64,000 nt of DNA from Pseudoalteromonas ruthenica (GTDB taxonomy: Bacteria; Pseudomonadota; Gammaproteobacteria; Enterobacterales; Alteromonadaceae), in the NCBI RefSeq assembly GCF_008808095.1, contig NZ_CP023396.1:1302001-1366000 (forward strand), read 5' to 3'. The notes beneath the pieces were generated by a model. It did not search any database. It worked only from the letters and a program-made list of their open reading frames with translations, and was not told the origin of the DNA. Positions 24,668 through 34,344 of the stretch are shown here, piece after piece. Position numbers and translations under genes: made by a program. Each line of letters starts with the position of its first letter. Position 1 is the stretch's first letter.

Positions 24668-27600
24668 AGTGCGCTCCTTTGGCGAAAAGCCCGTCTAAGG
24701 TGTCGATTTCAGTCACACTGAATGGCCGATAGTACACTCCGTGTCCCTCGGGCATCGCTCGTAAAAAGGTATACACCATGCCACCTAGATGCTTAGCGGG
24801 GTCATAATCAGGCAATCGCGCCGCCAGCAAGCGGTGCAATGCCACCATATAAATCGCCCCTTGGACATGATAGCTATGGGCATTCATGGCGTGCGTTAAG
24901 GCTTCATCGTTATAATCATCGGCGCTTTCGCCGAGGTAATTCGATTTGTAATCAAGCACGTAATAGCGCCCCTGATAGCAAAAGATTAAATCAATAAAGC
25001 CTTTTAGCACGCCTTTAACACGTTCAAAATCAAGACCAAAGTCATAGCCAAACAGGCTTATCATGGTGGCATTAAAATGTTGGGCATCAAGCTCATTGAG
25101 CGCGAGATGAAATTCCATCTCCACTAAACAATCATCGCTTTGTAACTGCCCCAAATAAAGCCCTGACTCGAGTATGGGGCAGCGCATAATCGCCGCCATC
25201 CAGCTACACAGCAGCGCGTGCCAGCTCTCATCCAGTGCGTATTTATGCAGGGTATGGGTGATCACTTGCTCAAGCTCTTCCATGGCTTGCGCCTCGCCGG
25301 CGAGCACGCCGCGAAAAGAGATTTGCTCGAGTATATCGTGCAGTGCACTGCCAGGCCCCGGGCCTTTGGGAAAATCATAAGCCGTTAGCTGCGCTAGAGG
25401 GGATGCTTGCTTAAGCACTAAACTTTGCTGCAAACGATGATCCTCATCATCACCGCCACTGTGACTGGCACCATGATAATCACTGTGTTTGAAGCTCAAG
25501 GCGCTAAAGCTGGTGGCCCGCCAGTTGCGCTCAATATCCGCCTGCTGGGCGCGTACCAGGCGCTCAACGGCTGCGTTTTCCTGCACCAAATTCTCACCCG
25601 ATTGATAATGATCAGCATCGGTTAAACTCATGTCCGGGTAAGGCGCGAGTCGAGCCTGCAGCAGCTCACGAATATTCTCCGTGCCCTCAGCGCGCGGAAA
25701 CAACAAGTACCCTAGCGCGCTTTGCAAAAGCTGCGAGCGTTTATGTTTGCCTAAATTATAAAGCCCTAAGGCACAATGATAGATGGGCCGGGTCAAGGCC
25801 ACGTACAATAACCTTAAGTCCTCGGCTAAGCGCTCACGCTCGGCGCGCGCAAGGTTCTCTTGTTGTTTAGATAAATCTAAGTACAGCTTCCCTTGGTGGT
25901 GATAATAAGCGGCGCTGGCGCTGCGGAAATTGACCGCAAACGGCATAAACACAATGGGGTATTCTAACCCTTTAGAAGCATGCATGGTCACGATTTGCAC
26001 CAGCTGGGCATCGGACTCCAAACGCAGTTGGGCGCTGTCACCCTCACTGCTATCACGGGTCAATTGCTGGTGAAAATACTTCAGCAACCGCGCCGTGCCA
26101 TCCAGTTCAAGTTGCTTATGTTGGAGAATTTCACCGAGATGACGAAAATCCGTTAATAGGCGCTCAACATCCCACCCTTGCTCGGCCCATACTTGCGGTA
26201 ATTGATTTTGCCATAACAGCTGCTCGAGCATTGCCAACGCGCCATCGCGGTACCAACGCCGCTTGAGCTCGGCGAAGTGCTGCAATTGTTGCTGCCACTG
26301 TTCGGCATCATCGCTCAGTGCCAGCAATTGTGCGCTATTGAAGTTATAAAATGGCCCCGCCAGCAAGCCGCGCAGTGCGCGCTCATCATAGGGACCATGT
26401 ATAATCGCCAACAAGCGGTAAAGATGTTGCGCCAGCGGTTGCTTAAACACACTTTCGCGGGCTAGATAAACACTGGCAACGCCTTGGCGAGTAAGCGCCT
26501 GTTTCATCAGTGCCGCTTCGCCCCTGTCGCGTACCAAGATGCAAAAATCGCCGGCGCACGGTGGCGTCTCACCCAGCAGCAAGTCGCCTTGTTGCGCCGC
26601 AGCCAACAAAAAGTGAACCCGCTTTGCAAATGCCTCGGCCAAGGCGCTTTGTCCTTGCTCTTTCGATAACACCTCAGCACCGCTGCCGTAAAAGACAAAA
26701 TCCATGGCACCGAGCGCCTCGCCTTTATATAACAGCGCTTTATCTTTGCCATTCGCTTGCACTTCTTGATAGGGAATGGCGTCGTTAAAGATAAAGCTCT
26801 GCGGGTGACTGCTGAATAAGTTATTGACACTTTCCACTAATGGCGTCGCCGAGCGGAAGTTTTTTGCCAAGGTATATTGCTGCTGCGCGCTCAGTTGTTG
26901 CTTGGCGTCAATATAGGTAAAAATATCGGCGCCACGAAAACCATAAATGGCCTGCTTGGGATCCCCTATCATGGTGAGGTTAGTGAACTGCTCATCGCTG
27001 GGACGATAAATAGTGCTGAAAATACCATACTGAATGGGATCGGTGTCTTGGAACTCATCGATCATCGCCACTGGGTATTGGCGGCGAATTTGCTGTTGCA
27101 GCTGGTTGTCGCTGTCATTGTGCAACGCATCATAGAGCTGACTAAGCAGGTCATCGGGGGCGATAATGCCGGTGCGTGCTTTGTTGCTCTGCACATGGCG
27201 GCGCACATAGGCGAGCGCCAAGACACATATCACTTGTGCCAGGCGCTCACCCAGGCCTTGGCTAAGCTGCGCCATACGTTCAAATTCCACCACCAAAGGG
27301 TGAGAAAAAGGTTGGCCATTTTTCTTATAAATGCTGGGGTCCTCAAGGCTTTGCGCACTCCATAAGCTAAAGGAGTGTTTGGCCGCACCTAAACTCAACT
27401 GGGTGTCATCATTGTCGCTAAACGCTGCCAAGCCCGCCAAATTACTTTTATGCTTAGGTTTGGCATTGCCTTTGATATCGCTGGCGGCAATGGCATTGAA
27501 GAAATCGCCCTCGCGCAGTGCCTGTTTGAATTGGGGCAAAGCCTTGAGGTATTCGCTTTGGCAATGCCACAATTGGGTCAGCTCAGCCTCAGGATCATCA

Positions 27601-28229
27601 ATGTGCGGTTGTAACTGCAGCTGCTTGCGATTAATGAGCGCACGCAGCTCTTTTAGCAGGCTATGTGGCGAGCTGTAATGAGCGAGGACCGCCTGCGCTT
27701 GCTCTGCACGCAGCGGATACACAAACTGTCGCCAAAAATCGAACACCGCCTGCTCGTGCAGCTCACTCTCATCCAGAGTGAAGCGCAAATTAAAGGCCAT
27801 GTTCGATTCAAACGCATGTTGTTTAAGCATGCGCTGACAAAACCCATGAATGGTGTAAATGGCACTTTCATCCAAGGATTTCGCCGCCATATCCAGACGA
27901 TTAAATGCCTGTTGACGGTCGTCAAGCTGCGCTATCAAGTCACGCAATAGCTCATCGCTGCTGTGCTCCCCTAGCAGCATGTTTTTTGCCATGCTAATGC
28001 GCGAGCGCACCCGGTCTTTGATTTCACTGGTGGCGGCCTCGGTAAAGGTCACGACCAATATTTGCTCGACCGTCAGCGGCTCGCCTTGGTTGCCCTGGGC
28101 ATCTTCATACAGGCCTAATAAGTAGCGTAAATACAACCCGGTGATGGTATAGGTTTTACCGGTTCCGGCACTGGCCTCAATAAGCTGTTGTCCATCAAAG
28201 GCAAGGGTGACAGGGTTAAGCGTCTGCAT
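24660..28229 (-). CDS. recB: Exodeoxyribonuclease V beta subunit, RecB
   Basis: A 1189-residue UvrD-type 3'-5' helicase joined to a nuclease. Walker A is ASAGTGKTYTI (residues 19-29), motif II appears in YPVAMIDEFQDTDPIQ, and the C-terminal RecB nuclease domain has GFIDLIFCYQGRYYVLDYKSN (about residues 1075-1095) with the catalytic Asp-Asp-Lys. RecBCD processes double-strand ends for recombination and degrades linear phage DNA. It overlaps recC by 14 bases and recD by eight. Confidence 0.98.
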   Translation of the reverse strand: MQTLNPVTLAFDGQQLIEASAGTGKTYTITGLYLRYLLGLYEDAQGNQGEPLTVEQILVVTFTEAATSEIKDRVRSRISMAKNMLLGEHSSDELLRDLIAQLDDRQQAFNRLDMAAKSLDESAIYTIHGFCQRMLKQHAFESNMAFNLRFTLDESELHEQAVFDFWRQFVYPLRAEQAQAVLAHYSSPHSLLKELRALINRKQLQLQPHIDDPEAELTQLWHCQSEYLKALPQFKQALREGDFFNAIAASDIKGNAKPKHKSNLAGLAAFSDNDDTQLSLGAAKHSFSLWSAQSLEDPSIYKKNGQPFSHPLVVEFERMAQLSQGLGERLAQVICVLALAYVRRHVQSNKARTGIIAPDDLLSQLYDALHNDSDNQLQQQIRRQYPVAMIDEFQDTDPIQYGIFSTIYRPSDEQFTNLTMIGDPKQAIYGFRGADIFTYIDAKQQLSAQQQYTLAKNFRSATPLVESVNNLFSSHPQSFIFNDAIPYQEVQANGKDKALLYKGEALGAMDFVFYGSGAEVLSKEQGQSALAEAFAKRVHFLLAAAQQGDLLLGETPPCAGDFCILVRDRGEAALMKQALTRQGVASVYLARESVFKQPLAQHLYRLLAIIHGPYDERALRGLLAGPFYNFNSAQLLALSDDAEQWQQQLQHFAELKRRWYRDGALAMLEQLLWQNQLPQVWAEQGWDVERLLTDFRHLGEILQHKQLELDGTARLLKYFHQQLTRDSSEGDSAQLRLESDAQLVQIVTMHASKGLEYPIVFMPFAVNFRSASAAYYHHQGKLYLDLSKQQENLARAERERLAEDLRLLYVALTRPIYHCALGLYNLGKHKRSQLLQSALGYLLFPRAEGTENIRELLQARLAPYPDMSLTDADHYQSGENLVQENAAVERLVRAQQADIERNWRATSFSALSFKHSDYHGASHSGGDDEDHRLQQSLVLKQASPLAQLTAYDFPKGPGPGSALHDILEQISFRGVLAGEAQAMEELEQVITHTLHKYALDESWHALLCSWMAAIMRCPILESGLYLGQLQSDDCLVEMEFHLALNELDAQHFNATMISLFGYDFGLDFERVKGVLKGFIDLIFCYQGRYYVLDYKSNYLGESADDYNDEALTHAMNAHSYHVQGAIYMVALHRLLAARLPDYDPAKHLGGMVYTFLRAMPEGHGVYYRPFSVTEIDTLDGLFAKGAHYA

Positions 28230-31200
28230 AGCGTTGCTCCTCGCCTAATTGCGCTATGGGTTGCAACAATCGCGTACTCCAGTCACAGAATTCCTGCTCG
28301 CACTGGAAAAGGTCGGCAAAGTCAGTGGCGATGTAAGGGTCACTGCGCTCGGCGACCCCCACATACGGGCTGCCGACGAACTTAATATTGGCTTTATTCA
28401 TATCTTGGCTTTGTATCCATTCCCAGGCACTGGCGGGGAAAAATGCCACACTGCTTTGATGGCTGCTAGTAAAGAGTTCAAGCCAAGGCTCTAATAATTG
28501 TCCGGCACGCTCAGCATTCATCGGGGCAAAAGACACTTGTTCGTCTAAGCCCATCACCACGGTAGTGACCGCCTCCCCACACAGCTGCGCGAGTAAGTGA
28601 TAAATAAACCCTTGAATTCTATCCTTCGCTTTAATACTGGCGCTGCGATAAAACACCTGTTGGCTGCCATAGAGGTGCGCTAACCAACCTTGCAGGCGCA
28701 CTCCAGAAACCGTGATATCCACTTCCAGCATTTGCGCCATTTGCCCTTGCGTACGCAGCTGAACCTGCTCTGCCAGTGGGCTGATACGACTACGCAGTTG
28801 CTGCAAGGTCAATGTCGATAACACACCTTGGGGCAGCACCCCACGCTGGATAATTTCCTCATCACTCGGAGCGCTACCGTGCAATTGTCCTTCGAGCAGC
28901 TCATCGAGTAATTGATAACGCGATAAGGCATCTAAATCGAAATGCTCGATATCTTCATCGTGTGCATCAATGCCATCTATGCGCACCCCAAGTACTTGTT
29001 GGTAGAAATAACGTTGTGGGCGAGTAGCACATTGCATTAAGGTGTCGAGCTCGCACAGTTGTGGCGCTGTGACAGCCAAAGGCTGAAGCTGTTGTTTTTG
29101 CTCTTGAGCGGCTGTTAACGGCAAGGCCCACACCGGATTAAAGCTTTGCCAACGGCTGTCCTTTTGATAATACTGCGGATGAAACGGCTGCAGATGATGC
29201 TCTATCACTAATCGGCTTGTAAACGTATCATCGCTGTCTTGCCAGCAAAAGCTGCGGTCTAAATATTCGCACAGCTCACTGACTAATACCGAGGGCATAC
29301 GGGGACTGTTATCGCGGCTAGAGCGACCGATATAACTAAGATATAGGCTATCTCTGGCGCTCAACAAGGCCTCTAAAAATAAATAGCGGTCGTCTAGGCG
29401 ACGTGAGCGATCGCCTTTGCGCCGCTGACTGTAAGGCACCAGGTCAAAACCAATAGGCTGTACACTGCGTGGGTAATCGGCATCGTTCAGCCCCAAGATA
29501 CAGACCTTTTTAAAGGGCACGGCGCGCATCGGCATCAGCGTACAAAAGTTAACTTTACCAATTAAAAACCGCTGCCCCACGCCTTTTTGCTCGACACCTT
29601 GTTGAATCAAGGTGGCGAAGATCCGTGCCGAGATGAGCCCTTGATAGTCGCCATTATCATAATGCTTTTCAATGTCACTATAGAGGCCATCTAACAAGGC
29701 TAAGTCTGCGGCACTTAAATGCTCTACTGCCATCACTTCACTGGCAATTGCGCGCAAGCTGGTACACTTATCCAATAAGCTTGCATCACCACTAAGTGCC
29801 TGCTTGGCCTGCAACAACACATTGATAAAGGCCAAGAGTTTGCTCAATGTATCACTGGCCATGCCCTCAACTGCGTCTGCCGGATAAACCCCATGATAAG
29901 GCGCATCGGTGGCCGCGATGCCTAACAATAATCGCTTTATTCCCAAACGCCAGGTGTTGAGATCAATACTTGGCAGGTTGAATTCTTGTTTGTGCGCGCC
30001 ATCAATTCCCCACTTCACCCCGACTTGCTCAAGCCACACTTGGCACTGTTCGAGTTCGCTGGCGACGAAGCCGAAATGCTGGCTAATGGCCTCAATGTAT
30101 AATAAATCCATCAATTCACTGACACCAAAGCGGCTAAAGGGTAGATTCACCAAGCTCACCAAGGCATTAACAATAGGCTGCTCTTGGGCAATGGATAAGT
30201 CGGCAATGGCATAGGGAATATGGCGCTCGCCTTTAGCGCCACCAAACACCGCTTCAATAAAGGCGCTGTACTGGCCGACATCAGGCATCATCACAATGAT
30301 GTCTTTGGGTGTTAGGGTTGGATCGCGGGCAAACTCAGCAAGTAGATGGTCGTGTAAGCACTCCACTTCGCGCAAAGCAGTGTGGCAATTACTTATTAAC
30401 AGGGAGTGATCTTGTTGCGCCAATGCTATCTTACCCTGCTCACTGATAAACCAGTGTGGGTCTTGCGCTAAGCTTTCCCCTTTGAAAGCTAATTCATATA
30501 CCTCTTGCTGCAGACGACCCAATAAATGCGGCGCAAATTCATCATCGAAACCATCCAGCCACTTGCCATCTAATTGCAGCAGTTGCTCTAGGTAATCGCG
30601 GCCAAGCTTACCCCATGATGCCAATAACGGATTACCGACGATAAAATATTGTTGCTCAGATTCAGCCGCGTCGATATTAGGCTTACGTTGATACTGAGTG
30701 TGTATTTTAGCCAGAGTTTTCTCATCAACGATATCGCCCCAATAATGTTCACTGGGGTTGAACAGAAATATCAACACATCCGTGTGCTCACTGAGCGCCT
30801 GAAAGATCGCTAGCTGCGATTGCGCCAAAGCGGAGATACCAAACAAGCAAATACGTGGCGGCAGTTGCAACTGCCCCGCCGCCAGTGCATCCAGTAATCC
30901 TTGGTGCATATTAGCGCGGTGGTACGGGCTTTGCTTCAGCTCTTGAACACGCGCGACTAAAGCACGCCAAAGATCGGGCTGCCAAGGTGCATGGCTAATA
31001 TCAACGTCATCTAGTTGGTCTTCACCCGCTTGCCAACTAGCCAACCACTGTGGTCGATACATTAGATAATGATCGAACACATCGGCAATTTTCTCACACA
31101 GGGCATAGCGTTTGTGACCATCATCGTCACCATCAAGGTAGCGCATCAGGGGTTGGTAATGAGCCTGTGTTAATTTTTGCGGCAACAGTTCGTAGAGCTT

Positions 31201-31479
31201 CCATGTCATATTGGCTTTGTTAAACGACGACTCTGGCGGAACATCAGGCAAAGCTTGCTGGTACAAAGACCAGATAAAACTCGAAGGTAATGGAAAGTCG
31301 ACCTGTGCACATACGCCTAACTGCGCTGTAAGCTCAAGCTTCAACCATTGTGACATTCCTGGAGAATGCACCAATACTTGCTCTTTATGGAAAATATTAG
31401 AACTGCTGGTATTCGCCAGCAACGCACAGAGCTGGGCGCTGAGAATCTCCATACGGTTTGACTGTATTATATGCAGCAT
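28216..31479 (-). CDS. recC: Exodeoxyribonuclease V gamma subunit, RecC
   Basis: A 1087-residue protein that splits the strands and reads the Chi signal in the RecBCD complex. The start MLHIIQSNRMEILSAQLCALL and motifs such as VHSPGMSQWLKLELA and GKVNFCTLMPMRAVPFKKVCILGLNDADYPR are typical. It is the first gene of recC-recB-recD; 230 bases separate it from the divergent lipoprotein gene and must hold both promoters. Confidence 0.97.
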   Translation of the reverse strand: MLHIIQSNRMEILSAQLCALLANTSSSNIFHKEQVLVHSPGMSQWLKLELTAQLGVCAQVDFPLPSSFIWSLYQQALPDVPPESSFNKANMTWKLYELLPQKLTQAHYQPLMRYLDGDDDGHKRYALCEKIADVFDHYLMYRPQWLASWQAGEDQLDDVDISHAPWQPDLWRALVARVQELKQSPYHRANMHQGLLDALAAGQLQLPPRICLFGISALAQSQLAIFQALSEHTDVLIFLFNPSEHYWGDIVDEKTLAKIHTQYQRKPNIDAAESEQQYFIVGNPLLASWGKLGRDYLEQLLQLDGKWLDGFDDEFAPHLLGRLQQEVYELAFKGESLAQDPHWFISEQGKIALAQQDHSLLISNCHTALREVECLHDHLLAEFARDPTLTPKDIIVMMPDVGQYSAFIEAVFGGAKGERHIPYAIADLSIAQEQPIVNALVSLVNLPFSRFGVSELMDLLYIEAISQHFGFVASELEQCQVWLEQVGVKWGIDGAHKQEFNLPSIDLNTWRLGIKRLLLGIAATDAPYHGVYPADAVEGMASDTLSKLLAFINVLLQAKQALSGDASLLDKCTSLRAIASEVMAVEHLSAADLALLDGLYSDIEKHYDNGDYQGLISARIFATLIQQGVEQKGVGQRFLIGKVNFCTLMPMRAVPFKKVCILGLNDADYPRSVQPIGFDLVPYSQRRKGDRSRRLDDRYLFLEALLSARDSLYLSYIGRSSRDNSPRMPSVLVSELCEYLDRSFCWQDSDDTFTSRLVIEHHLQPFHPQYYQKDSRWQSFNPVWALPLTAAQEQKQQLQPLAVTAPQLCELDTLMQCATRPQRYFYQQVLGVRIDGIDAHDEDIEHFDLDALSRYQLLDELLEGQLHGSAPSDEEIIQRGVLPQGVLSTLTLQQLRSRISPLAEQVQLRTQGQMAQMLEVDITVSGVRLQGWLAHLYGSQQVFYRSASIKAKDRIQGFIYHLLAQLCGEAVTTVVMGLDEQVSFAPMNAERAGQLLEPWLELFTSSHQSSVAFFPASAWEWIQSQDMNKANIKFVGSPYVGVAERSDPYIATDFADLFQCEQEFCDWSTRLLQPIAQLGEEQRYADA

Positions 31480-31709
31480 GCGTTATCGGTATTATTGGAA
31501 TGCCTAGATAGCCAGTGTACGCAATTTTAATGACGGGCACTAGGTTGACATCACAGTGTATTTTCACCTTATTGGTTATTGTTAAGCGGCATCATTGTTG
31601 CACCTAAGTTAATAGCAAAATATTCGGTAACATCTTGAATTTGCATATTTTAGGAACATAGATTAAGTTATAACCACAATGGAATGAATTAGCACACAGG
31701 AGCGTGCCA

Positions 31710-32267
31710 ATGCGATTGATTGCTTTCAGCCTTTTTTGTGCCGGCTTACTTGCTTGCTCAGTGACGCTGCTTGGTGATTTTGGACAACATCGCCCACTTA
31801 TCTCTGATTTAGTGACCCAATCTCAAACCCTATCCCCGCAAGTGAAGGGGAAGCTTGCTTTGGGCGGCTCTGAGCTGGCCAATGTCGAAATTACTCGCAC
31901 CTTATCGGTGGGCGATCAGCAATTCGTTAGCCGCGCGAAAACAGACAGCAGCGGACACTTTTACTTTGCCCCCATGACCACAGAGCACACTGTTTTTGGC
32001 GAGCCTCCGGAGCGCTTATGGCAGGACATCAGTGTGCGCTACCAAGGCCAACAGTACGTGTTATGGTACACCGCCATTGACCATGAATTAGACAACTTCG
32101 TGCTACAAGAAACCCTATCGCAGTTGCAGTGTAATTTGCTCTCCGCTGAAAATGAATTCAACATCAGCGATAAGCGCCGCCCTAGCCTGCCCGTGAATGT
32201 CTACTCGATATGTGATTTACATGTGCAAAAATCGGCACAAAAAAAAGCCGCTGTTATCAGCGGCTAA
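31710..32267 (+). CDS. Lipoprotein, DUF6795-like
   Basis: A 185-residue protein with an N-terminal signal and lipobox-like GLLAC (Cys-16). The mature part begins with a short carboxypeptidase-regulatory-like beta-sandwich (VKGKLALGGSELANVEITRTL ... TDSSGHFYFAPM), which is the feature of DUF6795 proteins. The start is ATG 31710, since AGGAG is seven bases upstream of it but only one base from the GTG at 31704. The last codons overlap a terminator that acts on the other strand. Role unknown, probably envelope. Confidence 0.7.
   Translation: MRLIAFSLFCAGLLACSVTLLGDFGQHRPLISDLVTQSQTLSPQVKGKLALGGSELANVEITRTLSVGDQQFVSRAKTDSSGHFYFAPMTTEHTVFGEPPERLWQDISVRYQGQQYVLWYTAIDHELDNFVLQETLSQLQCNLLSAENEFNISDKRRPSLPVNVYSICDLHVQKSAQKKAAVISG
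32234..32264 (-). terminator. Rho-independent terminator for the alkene reductase, inside the end of the opposite gene
   Basis: A perfect stem AGCCGCTG/CAGCGGCT with loop TTAT. On the minus strand it is followed by eight T. On the plus strand it encodes the last residues Lys-Lys-Ala-Ala-Val-Ile-Ser-Gly of the lipoprotein and lacks a T-run, so it should act only leftwards. Confidence 0.8.
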
Positions 32268-32423
32268 GTCGGGGTCTAATCAGAGTTCAAGCAACACATA
32301 CGTCATTACTTGCCACTCATAGTAAAGCGCCAAAATTGCAAATTCATGACAAGGGTCATATTTTTGCATTTTCTTCGCTCACCACCAAAAATATAGCGGC
32401 ACTGCAAAGCTAGCGTAGCCTTT

Positions 32424-33473
32424 TTAGTAAAGTTCAGCCAACATATCATCAGTGTATGGCGTGAGTGGTTTTTGCGCTTTCACTTTGGCGACCAAATCAG
32501 GGTTAGCAATAAAAGGACGACCTAAGGCTAGTAAATCGAACTCTTCATTACTGATTGCCTCAGCGCCTTGCTCCGGCGTATAACTGCCAACACCTACCAA
32601 GTTCCCGTTATAATGTTTACGTAGATATTGCGAGGCACTGCCGTTGCCACCAAGATAAGGGAAACGCATGCTGTCATCGAAAATACCCAAGTGCAGATAC
32701 GCAAGGTTTCGATGGTTAAGCTGCTCCAGTAAATAGTCGAACACGGCGGTATCTTGCTCATCGCCCTCATCGAGCAGGAAGTACGCCCCAGGGGATAACC
32801 GTAAACCCACTTTCGCAGCCCCCACACGCGCGACGACAGCGTCGACCACCTCAAGTGCAAAACGTGCGCGATTGGCAGCATTGCCGCCATAGTTGTCGTT
32901 GCGTTGGTTGCTACTGTGGTGCAGGAATTGATCAATAAGGTAGCCATTGGCACCATGGATCTCAACGCCGTCAAAACCAGCCTCTATCGCGTTTTCTGCC
33001 GCTTTAGCATAATCAGCCACAAGCTGTTCGATTTGCGCTTCACTCGCGGCTTTTGGTGTTTGGTAACTTAATTCACGCATGCGCGGCACAGTGCCTTCGA
33101 TACCAATCGCACTGGCACCGAGCACATCTCCTGCAAAAAAGTGTGGATGAGCGACACGGCCAACATGCCATAGTTGGCAAAATATCTTGCCTCCTTGGTC
33201 ATGCACTTGCTCAGTGACATTGCGCCAACCTTGTATTTGCTCACTGGTGAATATACCCGGGACATTCGGATAGCCCTGGGCATCAGGGCGAATAATCGTG
33301 GCTTCACTAATGATCAACCCAGCATCAGCGCGACGAGCATAATAGGCCGCCATTTTTTCCGTTGGTACGAGATTATCATCCGCCATACAGCGTGTAAGCG
33401 GCGCCATAAGAATGCGATTTTTAAGAGTCAGTTCGTCATTTAAAGCATAAGGTTGTAAAAGAAGATCGGTCAT
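32424..33473 (-). CDS. Old Yellow Enzyme family alkene reductase, NemA-like
   Basis: A 349-residue FMN-dependent TIM barrel that reduces activated alkenes, maleimides or nitro compounds with NADPH. APLTRCMADDNLVPTEKMAAYYARRA and IHGANGYLIDQFLH (His-Asn ligand pair) are visible, as is GRPFIANPDL for the phosphate site. The start MTDLLLQPY at 33473 matches the family better than an ATG three codons upstream. It is divergent from a TetR regulator with two palindromic sites between them, the same arrangement and probable logic as nemRA. Confidence 0.93.
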   Translation of the reverse strand: MTDLLLQPYALNDELTLKNRILMAPLTRCMADDNLVPTEKMAAYYARRADAGLIISEATIIRPDAQGYPNVPGIFTSEQIQGWRNVTEQVHDQGGKIFCQLWHVGRVAHPHFFAGDVLGASAIGIEGTVPRMRELSYQTPKAASEAQIEQLVADYAKAAENAIEAGFDGVEIHGANGYLIDQFLHHSSNQRNDNYGGNAANRARFALEVVDAVVARVGAAKVGLRLSPGAYFLLDEGDEQDTAVFDYLLEQLNHRNLAYLHLGIFDDSMRFPYLGGNGSASQYLRKHYNGNLVGVGSYTPEQGAEAISNEEFDLLALGRPFIANPDLVAKVKAQKPLTPYTDDMLAELY

Positions 33474-33492
33474 ATAAAGCATATTTATTTTT

Positions 33493-33508
33493 TTGAATGT
33501 ATATTCAA
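33493..33508. promoter_or_regulatory. TetR operator copy 1 (alkene reductase/TetR)
   Basis: TTGAATGTATATTCAA is a near-perfect palindrome 20 bases upstream of the reductase start. It shares TTGAATGYWWATTCAA with the second copy. Confidence 0.7.
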
Positions 33509-33519
33509 CGTATGGATTT

Positions 33520-33535
33520 TTGAATGCTAATTCAA
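33520..33535. promoter_or_regulatory. TetR operator copy 2 (alkene reductase/TetR)
   Basis: TTGAATGCTAATTCAA lies 27 bases (start to start) from copy 1, between the divergent genes. It likely controls both promoters. Confidence 0.7.
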
Positions 33536-33598
33536 GTAAATATTGAAAATAAATGGTACCATGTTCGTTATCTTAGTTAGCAGCATCATGTCGTTTTT

Positions 33599-34183
33599 AT
33601 GCGCAGCGCCGAATTTGACAGAGCCCACGTTTTACAACAAGCCATGCAAACCTTTATGGAGCATGGTTACAGCAAAGCCAGTATGCAAAAACTAACCCAA
33701 GCAACGGGGTTGCATCCAGGCTCTATTTATTGCGCATTTGGCAGTAAAAAAGGTCTGTTTATCGAGGCGGTGAGTCACTACCATCAGCAAAAACAACAAG
33801 CATTCGACACCATTTTTGACGCCCAACGCCCGGTTGTTGATAGTTTGCGTGAATTTATCGCCAACACGGTCACTGAGTGCGTGCAAAAGACCTGTGCGAA
33901 GGTATGTTTACTCACCCGCTCTTTAAATGAAATTGAAGGCCAAGACCCGGAAGTGGCCAATATTCTTGCACAAAACCTCAAGCAGTTAGAGCAGAACCTA
34001 GCTGCGCAAATTCGCCGCGCTCAGCACCAAGGTGAAGCCGTGAACCAAGATGACGCGATGAAGCTAGCGCGCTTTTTGGCCATGGGCATTTACGGCATGC
34101 GCACCTATGCGTTTACACAGCCAGATGAAGCCTTGTTAACACAAATGGGCGAACAACTTTTAGCCGCTATTATTGTTGATTAA
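33599..34183 (+). CDS. TetR-family regulator, NemR/AcuR-like
   Basis: A 194-residue repressor with HTH at residues 10-55 (FMEHGYSKASMQKLTQATGLHPGSIYCAFGSKKGLF) and a C-terminal domain of the TetR_C_16/YxaF class. Three Cys (YCAF, ECVQKTCAKVCLL) lie where NemR-like sensors have redox or electrophile-reactive thiols. It is divergent from the alkene reductase, so it probably represses it until electrophiles modify it. The electrophile role is inferred from context. Confidence 0.88.
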   Translation: MRSAEFDRAHVLQQAMQTFMEHGYSKASMQKLTQATGLHPGSIYCAFGSKKGLFIEAVSHYHQQKQQAFDTIFDAQRPVVDSLREFIANTVTECVQKTCAKVCLLTRSLNEIEGQDPEVANILAQNLKQLEQNLAAQIRRAQHQGEAVNQDDAMKLARFLAMGIYGMRTYAFTQPDEALLTQMGEQLLAAIIVD

Positions 34184-34344
34184 CTTGAAATTCATCGCTA
34201 TCGCCCATAATACAGCTAATATTCCACATTCAGTGGGGGATGAAACACAATTGACCAAAGCTCACGGCGAAAACCTCTGCACGTAATTGGTTTTGGTGAA
34301 ATGTGTACCTCTTCACACATTAATAATTAATAGAAGAGTACAAT

